From positions 248,001-312,000 of the forward strand of contig NZ_QKLW01000001.1 in assembly GCF_003208215.1 (NCBI RefSeq): a stretch of DNA of 64,000 bases, written 5' to 3'. The DNA comes from Marinomonas alcarazii (GTDB taxonomy: Bacteria; Pseudomonadota; Gammaproteobacteria; Pseudomonadales; Marinomonadaceae). This document shows positions 51,950 to 60,122 of the stretch, in pieces; the stretch's first letter is position 1, and each line of letters begins with the position of its first letter. Position numbers and translations under genes: made by a program. The notes under the pieces were generated by a model. It was not told the origin of the DNA and ran no database searches. It saw only the letters and a list, made by a program, of their open reading frames with translations.

Positions 51950-53182
51950 TTAGTTTTTCAGCTCTATTTTATAGGTTACTGTCTTCGTTGAATTCGCTTC
52001 TATATTACCGCTAAGGTTTATGCCTTTGGCATTTGTCTGTGTTGCCGCGTCGCCCGCTAATAACTCTACAAGACTGTTTGTACTGTGTTCCACTGAATAG
52101 TGCTGTGCTTTATCGGAATGGTTTTCTATTGTGGCAGTCCAGACCTGTGTCGTGGGAAGTTTTTCGGATGTAGAGCTAACAAGGGTAAGGTAACCGGTTA
52201 CATCTTGGCTTTTGTTTGTCGTCACGGTAAGAGGGTTGTTGGCGCGAACGGTATTTAATGTGATTTCGTTGCCCGGAATCAGTAAACCTTCTTTTTTCCA
52301 GAAGGTTTTATATACCCCAGGGAAGCCATCTTTAGGCAATGAAAAATGGACGGTGTTATTAAAGGTTAGATCGATTTTTCCCGAACTGTTTCCATAGGTA
52401 TATAAACTGGCTTGTTGAACTTGTTTGTCTATTTCGCTGTTGCTGCTCGGTAACGGTATTAAGGTATTGGAATAGGGGGAAATAGAAAGAGCGTTTTCTT
52501 TTAAAGGATAACTTATTTCGTTGTCTTGATAGTTTACCTCTTGCTTCATGTCACCCATGGCAAGAGAACTGCGTTCTATTTTAAAGCGCTGCGGGCTAAT
52601 GTTATTTGAGTAGTGTAATAAGCTCTTTCGAATATCAATCTGTGTGTTGGAGTGATTGCTCAATAAAGCTTGTTGCGAAAGAGTCACCTGACCATTTTCA
52701 AATATTAGGCTGAGCTGTGGTGACCAAGAAAGCTGGTTGGTTTGATAGCTGACAGGGAAGGTAAGTGCTGTTGCGTTTTTTTGGGGTTCCGATTTTGTCA
52801 GCGGAATTAGGTAGAAATCATCCAGCGGTAATTGTGTTAGGCGGCCATTTATGGACAGCCACATGGTACGGTTATTTTGTTGTATTTGAGTGAGAGTGCC
52901 TGTGTAGCTTAGGTCTCTTTGTTTATGCTCTACTCTGACTTCTTGTCCCACTTCATTAATCCAATTGGTTGATGAATCATTCTGTAAATGGGTAATGGGG
53001 GCGAAGTTATCTTGCAGTGGTAGCAAAGTGCCTGAGATTGGAGACAGGCTTATGGTTGGGTTGTTTTCGACTATTTGACTGTTGCTTAAACCAATGACCG
53101 CGTCGATTGGCGTGGCAAAAATAGGTTGAGTTAACGTGCCTAAAAGAACGCTTACATACAAGTAGGCTGGTTGCTTTTTCAT
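51950..53182 (-). CDS. secreted beta-rich protein of unknown function (DUF4139-like)
   Basis: A 410-residue exported protein with a signal peptide (MKKQPAYLYVSVLLGTLTQP..FA, cleavage near 24). The body is rich in Ser, Thr, Asn and Leu with alternating beta-strand patterns, and has no membrane helix or enzyme motif. The layout (an N-terminal region with SGTLLPLQ, then YQTNQLSWSPQLSLIFENGQ and the C-terminal NHSDKAQHYSVEHSTN) is reminiscent of DUF4139-type proteins, but this is a weak match. Glycine is scarce and it is not a barrel. It lies between tolC and xni without an obvious partner. Confidence 0.6.
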   Translation of the reverse strand: MKKQPAYLYVSVLLGTLTQPIFATPIDAVIGLSNSQIVENNPTISLSPISGTLLPLQDNFAPITHLQNDSSTNWINEVGQEVRVEHKQRDLSYTGTLTQIQQNNRTMWLSINGRLTQLPLDDFYLIPLTKSEPQKNATALTFPVSYQTNQLSWSPQLSLIFENGQVTLSQQALLSNHSNTQIDIRKSLLHYSNNISPQRFKIERSSLAMGDMKQEVNYQDNEISYPLKENALSISPYSNTLIPLPSSNSEIDKQVQQASLYTYGNSSGKIDLTFNNTVHFSLPKDGFPGVYKTFWKKEGLLIPGNEITLNTVRANNPLTVTTNKSQDVTGYLTLVSSTSEKLPTTQVWTATIENHSDKAQHYSVEHSTNSLVELLAGDAATQTNAKGINLSGNIEANSTKTVTYKIELKN

Positions 53183-53303
53183 AACAGAGTCCTTTTGTGT
53201 TATTGGAATATCATCATACTAGTTATCGTGGTGCATGTTTACTCATGTTACCCTAATAAAAAGTTTTGTCTGTAAAGCAAAGAAGTAAAAATAAGGGTTT
53301 GGT

Positions 53304-54086
53304 GTGGATAAAAAATTACTCATTATTGACGGTTTAAATTTAATTCGTCGACTTTATGCTGCATTAGAATCCGAGCAAGATTTAGAGCGTCGAGTGGAAC
53401 GTACACAAAGCATTGCAATAGAAGCTTTGGCGAAGTTAACTCATCAGTTTGAACCATCATATGCTGTGGTTGTGTTTGATTCCAACGGTAAAACGTGGCG
53501 TCACAAAGTCTATCCAGAGTATAAGCTTGGCCGAGTTCCCATGGACGATGCATTGCTGGAATCGTTAGCGGATTTTGCCCGTGTCTTTCGATTTAATCAT
53601 CTGCCGTGTTTGAGAATAGATGGCTGGGAAGCGGACGACCTTATCGCCACTTTGGCGGTCAAAGCAGCGCAGAATAATGTCAAATCTTATATTGTTTCCA
53701 CGGACAAAGGCTTCACTCAATTGCTGGGGGACGATCGCATTCTACAGTACGATTATTTCGCTAAGCTGGGGTATGACAAAATCTGGGTGCCTGGAAAGTA
53801 CGGTGTGGAACCTCATCAGTTAACTGATTATTGGGCCTTGGTTGGTGATACAACAAACCGTATTCCAGGGGTGAAGGGGATTGGTCCTAAAACCGCACTG
53901 GGCATTATTCGAGAGTTTCCAACAATTGAAGATATTTATGCCAATTTGGCGTCTTTTTCGGAACGGACTCAGAAAATGTTGGCGGGAGGATATGAACAAT
54001 GTCTCTTGTCACGATCCTTGGTGGCATTAAAAACCGATGTAGATATTGGCGTTCGCCTTTCTCAGCTCCGTTATCAGCACAAATAA
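53304..54086 (+). CDS. xni: 5'-3' exonuclease / flap endonuclease Xni (ExoIX-like)
   Basis: Small PIN/FEN-type nuclease (260 residues) related to the N-terminal domain of DNA polymerase I. Acidic metal-binding residues are in LLIIDGLNLIRRLYA (start), VVVFDSNGKTWRH, GWEADDLIATLA and IVSTDKGFTQLL, followed by the helix-hairpin-helix GVKGIGPKTALGII. The start is a GTG preceded by AAGGG. ExoIX of E. coli has lost some metal ligands; the acidic set here looks fuller but needs an alignment. Confidence 0.92.
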   Translation: MDKKLLIIDGLNLIRRLYAALESEQDLERRVERTQSIAIEALAKLTHQFEPSYAVVVFDSNGKTWRHKVYPEYKLGRVPMDDALLESLADFARVFRFNHLPCLRIDGWEADDLIATLAVKAAQNNVKSYIVSTDKGFTQLLGDDRILQYDYFAKLGYDKIWVPGKYGVEPHQLTDYWALVGDTTNRIPGVKGIGPKTALGIIREFPTIEDIYANLASFSERTQKMLAGGYEQCLLSRSLVALKTDVDIGVRLSQLRYQHK

Positions 54087-54202
54087 GTAATCAGCGCAGG
54101 CTATTGGCTATTTTATCTACTTGTTTCTTCGGCGCTTAGTGGCTGCACAAGTAAAGTTTCATGAATATCAAACATCTAAACGGAAAAGATAGTTCAGCCC
54201 TC

Positions 54203-54231
54203 TTACTCACAGGCTGTGAGAGGCTTATAAT
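54203..54231 (+). promoter_or_regulatory. candidate gltX promoter
   Basis: TTACTC (54203-54208) and the perfect -10 TATAAT (54226-54231) are 17 bp apart, 37 bp before the gltX start. Confidence 0.6.
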
Positions 54232-54267
54232 AGTGATATTTTCAGGCAACAGATAAATGAGATTGTT

Positions 54268-55752
54268 ATGTCAGAGGTAAGAACACGTATTGCACCTTCA
54301 CCAACAGGTGACCCGCATGTAGGAACTGCTTATATCGCGCTATTTAACATGGCGTTTGCTCGAAAAATGGGCGGTAAGTTTATTTTACGTATTGAAGATA
54401 CGGATCAAACTCGCAGCACGCCAGAATCTGAAAAAATGATTTTGGATGCGCTTCGCTGGTTGGGTCTTGATTGGGCGGAAGGTCCAGATGTTGGGGGAGA
54501 ATACGGCCCTTATCGTCAAAGTGAAAGAGGCGATATTTACGCTCAGTATGCACAAGAACTGATCGAGAAAGGCCATGCGTTTTATGCGTTTGAAACACCG
54601 GAAGAGTTGGATCAAATGCGTATCGAGCAGAAAGAACAAGGTCTGCCGCAAAAGTACGACGGTAGAGCGCTTAAGCTGAGCCAAGAAGAGATTCAGGCGA
54701 AACTGGATGCAGGTGTTCCTTATGTTATCCGCATGAAAGTGCCTGAAGAAGGCGTTTGTGTGGTTCAAGATATGCTTCGTGGCACAATTGAAATCGATTG
54801 GTCTCAAGTGGATATGCAGGTGTTGCTTAAAGCTGATGGCATGCCAACTTACCATTTGGCCAACGTCGTAGATGACCATTTGATGAAAATTACCCATGTT
54901 ATTCGTGGTGAAGAATGGATTAACTCAGCGCCTAAGCACATATTGTTGTATCAATACTTTGGTTGGGATATGCCGACATTGTGCCATATGCCTTTACTGC
55001 GTAACCCTGATAAGTCTAAATTATCAAAACGTAAGAACCCAACGAGTATCTTGTACTATCAACGTATGGGTTATATGTCTGAAGCCGTTATCAATTACCT
55101 TGGTCGTATGGGCTGGTCTATGCCTGATGAGCGTGAAAAATTCTCGCTTGATGACATGATTGAGCATTTTGATATTCAGCGCGTATCTTTGGGTGGCCCT
55201 GTTTTTGATGTTGAGAAGTTGAGCTGGTTAAACGGTATGTGGATTCGCGAGAATCTATCGCCAGAAGCGTTTGCTCAGAAATATGTTGAATGGGCACTGA
55301 ACCCAGAATACTTGATGAAGATTTTGCCTTTGGTAATGCCACGAGTAGAAACTTTTTCTGATGTTGCGGATGTGGCAGGCTTTTTCCTAAAAGGTATGTT
55401 GCCTATTACGAAAGAAGATTTCTCTTCTATAAAAATGGAAGAAGAAACGCTTCGTAAAGCGATGCAGTTCGCGTTGTGGCGTCTAGAAGCATTGAACCAG
55501 TGGGAAAAAGATAACATCTTTAATGAAATGAAAGCGCTAGCACAAGTTATGGGCATTAAGCCTAAGGACTTCTTTGCGCCTTTGTTTGTGGCTATTTCTG
55601 GTACAACCGCTTCTGTATCTGTCTTTGATTCAATGGCGATTCTAGGTTCTGATATTTCACGTGCACGCATGCGTACCGCGGTGAATGTTTTAGGTGGACC
55701 GTCTAAGAAAGAAGCTAAGCATTGGGAAAAAGAATTTGCTGACTTAGCATAA
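54268..55752 (+). CDS. gltX: glutamyl-tRNA synthetase
   Basis: Class I aminoacyl-tRNA synthetase (494 residues) charging tRNA-Glu. The HIGH-like motif is in [32 protein letters not shown] binds glutamate and tRNA, and the KMSKS-like loop is [10 protein letters not shown]. The anticodon-binding C-terminal half follows. It is a single gene with its own TATAAT-type promoter and a strong terminator. Confidence 0.98.
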   Translation: MSEVRTRIAPSPTGDPHVGTAYIALFNMAFARKMGGKFILRIEDTDQTRSTPESEKMILDALRWLGLDWAEGPDVGGEYGPYRQSERGDIYAQYAQELIEKGHAFYAFETPEELDQMRIEQKEQGLPQKYDGRALKLSQEEIQAKLDAGVPYVIRMKVPEEGVCVVQDMLRGTIEIDWSQVDMQVLLKADGMPTYHLANVVDDHLMKITHVIRGEEWINSAPKHILLYQYFGWDMPTLCHMPLLRNPDKSKLSKRKNPTSILYYQRMGYMSEAVINYLGRMGWSMPDEREKFSLDDMIEHFDIQRVSLGGPVFDVEKLSWLNGMWIRENLSPEAFAQKYVEWALNPEYLMKILPLVMPRVETFSDVADVAGFFLKGMLPITKEDFSSIKMEEETLRKAMQFALWRLEALNQWEKDNIFNEMKALAQVMGIKPKDFFAPLFVAISGTTASVSVFDSMAILGSDISRARMRTAVNVLGGPSKKEAKHWEKEFADLA

Positions 55753-55783
55753 TCAGTTATTTCTGGTTCATAGCAAATGAGAT

Positions 55784-55814
55784 AAAAAAAACCGGCTTTT
55801 AGGCCGGTTTTTTT
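55784..55814. terminator. bidirectional terminator between gltX and the chemoreceptor gene
   Basis: The stem AAAAACCGGC/GCCGGTTTTT with a 6-nt loop is flanked by A- and T-tracts and ends both converging transcripts. Confidence 0.93.
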
Positions 55815-55834
55815 GGTCTCTTATTTGTCTTGCA

Positions 55835-57721
55835 TTAACGAGTAGTGAAAACGCTCGTTTTTTTATCTAGGCTGCTTACCTGATTGTGAATGTCGCGGGT
55901 ATTGCCTTCAATGCTGTTAATGTAGCTGTTATCGCGTTGAAGTTGCTGAGCAATCTTATCCATCTCTTCACTCATGTGAACTGCGGTTTTCGCGACTTCT
56001 TGGATGGATCTTGCCATATCGATAGAAGATGCAGAGCTAGTTTGTGCATTTTGCTCAATGTCTCGAATCGCAAGCTCAGCTTTCTCGCTGAACTCTTCAA
56101 TAGAGTGCAGGCTATCTTGACCGCTTTGCATTGTTTCAATCGCCGTTTGAGTAGACGACTGTATCGTGCTTACTATGTCAGTAATTTTCGCTGTTGCATC
56201 AACTGTTTTTTCTGCAAGAGAGCGAACTTCATCTGCCACGACAGAGAAACCACGACCAGCTTCACCGGCACGCGCTGCTTCAATAGCTGCGTTTAGGGCT
56301 AATAAGTTGGTCTGATTAGCTAGATCGTTAATCATACCAATGACATTGTCGATGTCTTTAGACAGTTGGCCTAACTCGTTAAGCTGCTGGCTAGTTTTGT
56401 TTACCACACTGATAGTGCTAGACAGATTTGCAAGTGCGCCTTTTATCGTTTCTGCACCCACTTTGGCAGACTCATAAGTATTCTGAGACTGACTGCTTAA
56501 GCCTTCTGTTGTATGGGAAATGCTTGAAATAGTGGTGGATATTTCTTCGGTAGCTGCCGCTAGAGAGTTTGTCTGTTCGCTAACGGAACGGTTGCTCTGA
56601 GCAATGTTTACAACCGATGTATTAAGCTCGGCTACCATGTTGTTGACACCTTGCGTGGTGTTGACTACGTCGCCAATAACGCTACCCAGTCCATTTGTCA
56701 TTTCGTTGACAGAACTACACAGAGAGTCAAATTCATCGTTACGTTTGCTGTTTACATGTAAGCGTGCCGTCAGATCACCGCTTTTCACTTTACCTAAATC
56801 TTTAATGATTTGGTTTAGGGTTTTGTTAACGCTGCTGCCGATACCCATCATCATTAGAGCGGATATAATAGCGACAATCACACTAACAATGATCAGGCCT
56901 ATGCTGGCTTGCTGAGAACTTACAGAAGCTTGTTGGCGTGCTTCTTGTACGGCTTTCTGCATGTAATCGGTTGTGGCTAAGCGTGTTTGCGCGAACGCCG
57001 CTTTATTGGTAGAGAACTGTGCTTGTAGATCTTTTAAGATTTGGTTTTCTTTACTAAGGTTTTCTACCGCCGCAAAATATTGGCCAATAACTTCACCAAA
57101 ACGCTCTTCTAGGCCAAAGTTCACTACGCGTTTATAGAATTTGTCGTAGCGTTCCATGAACGAAGCTTTGTTTTCTGGTGTGGGCTCAAAGATAAAGTTC
57201 TTTTCTGCTTCGCGAACGGGTAAGAATTCTTGCTTAACAAGACTTAAGAAGGAAATGTCTTCAGTCACTTTTTCACCTAAAAGAGATATTTCACCTTTTA
57301 GGCCAGATGAGCCATTAAAGCCCACTTTATGTCTTTGCTTAACCAATAATATTAATGAATCGTTGTAGTCAGCTAAGGAAGTGATGATGTTTTTAAGGTT
57401 TTCTTTAGCGCCTTCATCTTGAAGACTTGCTAGGTCTTTTTGAAGCGTCGCGATAAAAGACTCGTTGCTCGCGTTTAGTTGTTCTAAATAACTGTCGTAG
57501 GAGCTGTCATTGATTGTAGAAAGGGCTTCATACTCTTCCATCAAGGTGATGATGAGCGTTGACAGATTTTTATCAACGCTTGTTAGTCGCTCAAATTTTG
57601 ATGAGGATGTTTCTTGGACGTTTAAACCCTGCAAGGCAACAGCAGTGACAATAACGAATCCAAGAACCGCAGCAATGAGTAGGGAAAGTAATTTTGTACG
57701 AAAACTAAGGTTTGCCAACAT
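55835..57721 (-). CDS. methyl-accepting chemotaxis protein
   Basis: Inner-membrane chemoreceptor of 628 residues. The first membrane helix is [20 protein letters not shown] (10-29), followed by an all-helical periplasmic ligand-binding domain (about 32-272, helical-bundle type) and a second helix near 275-297. A HAMP domain ([20 protein letters not shown]) leads to the signalling domain with its hairpin tip [20 protein letters not shown] and [20 protein letters not shown]. No C-terminal CheR-tethering pentapeptide is present (it ends TSVFTTR). The ligand is unknown. Confidence 0.95.
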   Translation of the reverse strand: MLANLSFRTKLLSLLIAAVLGFVIVTAVALQGLNVQETSSSKFERLTSVDKNLSTLIITLMEEYEALSTINDSSYDSYLEQLNASNESFIATLQKDLASLQDEGAKENLKNIITSLADYNDSLILLVKQRHKVGFNGSSGLKGEISLLGEKVTEDISFLSLVKQEFLPVREAEKNFIFEPTPENKASFMERYDKFYKRVVNFGLEERFGEVIGQYFAAVENLSKENQILKDLQAQFSTNKAAFAQTRLATTDYMQKAVQEARQQASVSSQQASIGLIIVSVIVAIISALMMMGIGSSVNKTLNQIIKDLGKVKSGDLTARLHVNSKRNDEFDSLCSSVNEMTNGLGSVIGDVVNTTQGVNNMVAELNTSVVNIAQSNRSVSEQTNSLAAATEEISTTISSISHTTEGLSSQSQNTYESAKVGAETIKGALANLSSTISVVNKTSQQLNELGQLSKDIDNVIGMINDLANQTNLLALNAAIEAARAGEAGRGFSVVADEVRSLAEKTVDATAKITDIVSTIQSSTQTAIETMQSGQDSLHSIEEFSEKAELAIRDIEQNAQTSSASSIDMARSIQEVAKTAVHMSEEMDKIAQQLQRDNSYINSIEGNTRDIHNQVSSLDKKTSVFTTR

Positions 57722-57962
57722 AATTTATCCTGCGTTTTTATTATATGTGGAACAGATAGACTTTAGTTGAGGGTATTAGGTCGATAGCCTAAGTTTACGC
57801 TTTGTCTATCAAATCATTACACTTATTTACACATGTATTCTATTTCTACTATGACCACATTTGCAATTAAATGAAATAAAAATATGAATTTATCTTGTCG
57901 TTGTTGTGTGAATAAATGTGACTGTCGTTGATATTTTATTGCATGGTGTTGTCTTTTGGTGC

Positions 57963-58277
57963 TCAAAAGTCATGTGGGCTTAGCCATATCTCTGTTTTAT
58001 GGGGGCCGAGGTAGCTAATTTTTCCTTGGTATCGGGCAATACCACTAGAGCTAAATTCGAATTTATAGCTGCGCTTTATTTTGATTTGGCCATGTTGCCA
58101 AGTCGGCCGCCATTCAGACCCTGCTACACTGTCTTCTAGTAACTGTAGATTTAGAGATTCACAGTGTTTTTTGGCGCATATTAAAGCTTGCTCTCTAATA
58201 AAGGCATTACGCCACCATGCATAAATGGCGGCAAAAACAAGTAGCAGGATAACAATATCCGAAAGTTGTAGGTTCAT
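57963..58277 (-). CDS. DUF3301 family membrane protein
   Basis: A 104-residue protein with an N-terminal membrane helix (LSDIVILLLVFAAIYAWW), then a short soluble domain with REQALICAKKHCESLNLQLL and RSYKFEFSSSGIARYQGKI. This pattern is typical of DUF3301, found singly in many gammaproteobacteria, with no known function. The ATG at 58277 is preferred over a TTG 9 bp upstream. It is separated from the upstream flavodoxin gene by a terminator-like hairpin. Confidence 0.85.
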   Translation of the reverse strand: MNLQLSDIVILLLVFAAIYAWWRNAFIREQALICAKKHCESLNLQLLEDSVAGSEWRPTWQHGQIKIKRSYKFEFSSSGIARYQGKISYLGPHKTEIWLSPHDF

Positions 58278-58349
58278 GTATATCAACTGTGTGTAGAAGA
58301 AATTTAATGCTTTCTCTTACATCATAACGAATAGTATCTAGAAGAAAAG

Positions 58350-58530
58350 AAAAATACGTGACTACCTCCAAGCAGGAGAGAAAGGAGAGGTAGTCACGTT
58401 CTTCACACAGGCTAGAGCAAGCCGTCAAATTATCTCATTGCAGTAAGCTAAATTTGGGCATTCGGGGCAGCGAATGTTTGGTGTACCAAATTAGTCGTTA
58501 GCTTTTACTGCAATGGCCAGTCAGACGATA
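58350..58530 (-). ncRNA. candidate structured RNA downstream of the flavodoxin gene
   Basis: Right after the flavodoxin stop the minus strand can fold into a three-tier hairpin (58436-58515). The tiers are an 11-bp stem CATTGCAGTAA/TTACTGCAATG plus GCTA/TAGC, a 7-bp stem AATTTGG/CCAAATT, and a 6-bp stem CATTCG/CGAATG with a 6-nt loop. About 37 nt later comes a terminator hairpin (58356-58399). The span could be a 3' UTR-derived or independent small RNA of about 150-180 nt. No promoter of its own was identified and no known RNA family was recognised. Confidence 0.35.
58356..58399 (-). terminator. terminator of the AraC-flavodoxin unit
   Basis: The 13-bp arms ACGTGACTACCTC (58356-58368) and GAGGTAGTCACGT (58387-58399) are perfectly complementary with an 18-nt loop. 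On the minus strand the stem is followed by ATTTTTCTTTTC, a usable T-tract. Confidence 0.8.
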
Positions 58531-58532
58531 AC

Positions 58533-59069
58533 TTAAGCGGCTTCTACTGCTCTTTCTGCGTAAAGCTGGATGACCCACTGTTCTATACGTTGATCAGTGA
58601 GTTCAAATTGCTGGTCTTCATCGATTGCTAAACCGACAAAATATTCTTTGTTATGAACGCAAGCGCGCGATGCTTCAAATTCATAACCTTCGGTGGGCCA
58701 TTGACCAATAAATGTGGCATTTGTTGGTAACAGTTTCTCGTAAAGCCAACCAACTGCGTCAACAAAGTAGTCGCCATATCCAAATTGATCACCTAGTCCA
58801 TAAAGCGCTATAACCGTATCAGCAAGAGCTAAGTCTGCTAGATTGTCGCCAATGTCTTCCCAATCTGATTGAATGCCACCAAAGTCCCATGTTGGAATCC
58901 CTAAAATGAGCATTGAGTACTGTTCTAGTTGGCTAAGCTCTATGTCTTTTATGTTGAATATATCAACTTGCTCGCCTAATTCTTCCCATTGTTTCGCTAT
59001 CTTGTGACCAACTTCTTCTGTGTTGTTGGTGTCTGTGCCGTAGATGAGGGCGATAGTTGATTGAGCCAT
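58533..59069 (-). CDS. long-chain flavodoxin
   Basis: FMN-binding electron carrier of 178 residues. The phosphate-binding loop is YGTDTNNTEEV (10-20), the first aromatic FMN-stacking loop is in GIPTWDFGG, and YGLGDQFGYGDYFVDAVGWL is the long-chain signature loop; the C-terminal helix region includes AIDEDQQFELTDQRIEQWV. Flavodoxins replace ferredoxin under iron limitation, and the AraC-type gene 28 bp upstream lies behind a Fur-box-like site, supporting iron control. It resembles FldA/FldB and MioC-like proteins; which one cannot be said. Confidence 0.93.
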   Translation of the reverse strand: MAQSTIALIYGTDTNNTEEVGHKIAKQWEELGEQVDIFNIKDIELSQLEQYSMLILGIPTWDFGGIQSDWEDIGDNLADLALADTVIALYGLGDQFGYGDYFVDAVGWLYEKLLPTNATFIGQWPTEGYEFEASRACVHNKEYFVGLAIDEDQQFELTDQRIEQWVIQLYAERAVEAA

Positions 59070-59097
59070 GTCTTATGTATTTCCTATAACTTAATGC

Positions 59098-59985
59098 TTA
59101 GTGTATTTGCTCATATTGGTGGCTGTAGACACCAAAATATTTAATGAAAGCCGCTTCAAATTGATCTTCAGAAAAACCGCTTTGAGCGACAATATGCGAT
59201 TTTTCCGCAGGGTTTTGTCGAAGTTTAGAGGCCGCTGATTCGATACGATTGAGAGTGAAATAGCTCTCTATTGATTTTCCTGTAAGGTGTTTAAAACCAA
59301 TAGCTAATGCTTCTGTATTTAAGCCTACAGTATGAGCAAGATGTTGAATGTCGAGTTTGTTTAACTCTGGTGCTTCAATCAGGTTTTGCGCGTTAAATAA
59401 CTTACTTTGACAACCTTCACATTGAGAGAGGTGACTAAGCATTTGCAGCTGCTCGATCAGTGTAAAAATAAGTGAGTACAAATGCCCCGCTAGACTAATT
59501 GAGTGGCTTTTGTGGTTTAAAATATTGGTTAATATTGGATGAGTATTGCCAGTGACAGGAAGTTGGATGACAGCGTTTTCGTTGCCTAACCGGTTACGCA
59601 TAGCAACAAAATGCTGAATCACTTGATCTTCTGTCTCGCCCAAAACAGACGCAAGAAGAGAAGGGCTAATATGCGTCTGCAAAAGACTAAATGACTCGCC
59701 TTTTTTCATCATAAAGTCGCCACTAATGGCGCTTGCCTGATAACTAATTTGTACAGACTGAATATCTTCGACGGTTTTTATTGGGCCTGTTCCCAAAAAA
59801 GAAAAAAAGAGGCCTGGTTGAGCTTTTTCGTGAATAGACACATCTGCAGTACTGCTTAGATGCTGGTTGAGTAAGTGCAAATTAGGCAGAAGGGTAATTC
59901 GTTGCTTGTGACCAGATAGCCATGGCATCGCCTGTTCGCTAATGCTGCCGCTATTGTCATAGATGTCTTGCATGTTTAGTTGCAT
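59098..59985 (-). CDS. AraC-family transcriptional regulator
   Basis: A 295-residue regulator with a C-terminal AraC helix-turn-helix pair (about 205-295): LDIQHLAHTVGLNTEALAIGFKHLTGKSIESYF and KSHIVAQSGFSEDQFEAAFIKYFG are the two halves (each shown in part). The N-terminal region (QPGLFFSFLGTGPIKT, FMMKKGESFSLLQTHISPSLL) resembles PchR-like, siderophore- or iron-responsive AraC regulators. It leads a two-gene unit with flavodoxin. A Fur-box-like sequence lies 20-38 bp upstream of the start and a 13-bp inverted repeat lies 60-97 bp upstream. It probably controls the flavodoxin and distant iron-uptake genes. Confidence 0.88.
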   Translation of the reverse strand: MQLNMQDIYDNSGSISEQAMPWLSGHKQRITLLPNLHLLNQHLSSTADVSIHEKAQPGLFFSFLGTGPIKTVEDIQSVQISYQASAISGDFMMKKGESFSLLQTHISPSLLASVLGETEDQVIQHFVAMRNRLGNENAVIQLPVTGNTHPILTNILNHKSHSISLAGHLYSLIFTLIEQLQMLSHLSQCEGCQSKLFNAQNLIEAPELNKLDIQHLAHTVGLNTEALAIGFKHLTGKSIESYFTLNRIESAASKLRQNPAEKSHIVAQSGFSEDQFEAAFIKYFGVYSHQYEQIH

Positions 59986-60004
59986 CGTATGTAGCCCCTG
60001 AATC

Positions 60005-60023
60005 GATAATGGTTATCATTAAA
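60005..60023 (-). promoter_or_regulatory. Fur-box-like site upstream of the AraC gene
   Basis: GATAATGGTTATCATTAAA matches the E. coli Fur consensus GATAATGATAATCATTATC at 15 of 19 positions. It lies 20 bp before the AraC-family start codon, where bound Fur would block transcription when iron is plentiful. Confidence 0.7.
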
Positions 60024-60044
60024 GTATTTTTAGAGGTTTGATGC

Positions 60045-60082
60045 AAGTGATTCTCATTAAATAAATTATATGAGAATCACTT
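60045..60082. promoter_or_regulatory. 13-bp perfect inverted repeat upstream of AraC gene
   Basis: AAGTGATTCTCAT (60045-60057) and ATGAGAATCACTT (60070-60082) are perfect inverted repeats with a 12-bp AT-only spacer. Each arm contains ATGAGAATCA, a sequence found in Fur half-sites. It may be a second Fur site, a binding site for the AraC protein, or the end of the upstream transcript. Confidence 0.6.
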
Positions 60083-60122
60083 TGTTGATATCTTTATTTG
60101 ATGTAATTGCTTAAATAGCGGA

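Noticed and set aside
58436..58515. Possible integron attC site (nested imperfect palindrome with GTTAGCT)
   Set aside because: The core GTTAGCT does not fit GTTRRRY, there is no matching R'' site, no cassette array and no integrase, so a structured RNA is the better reading.
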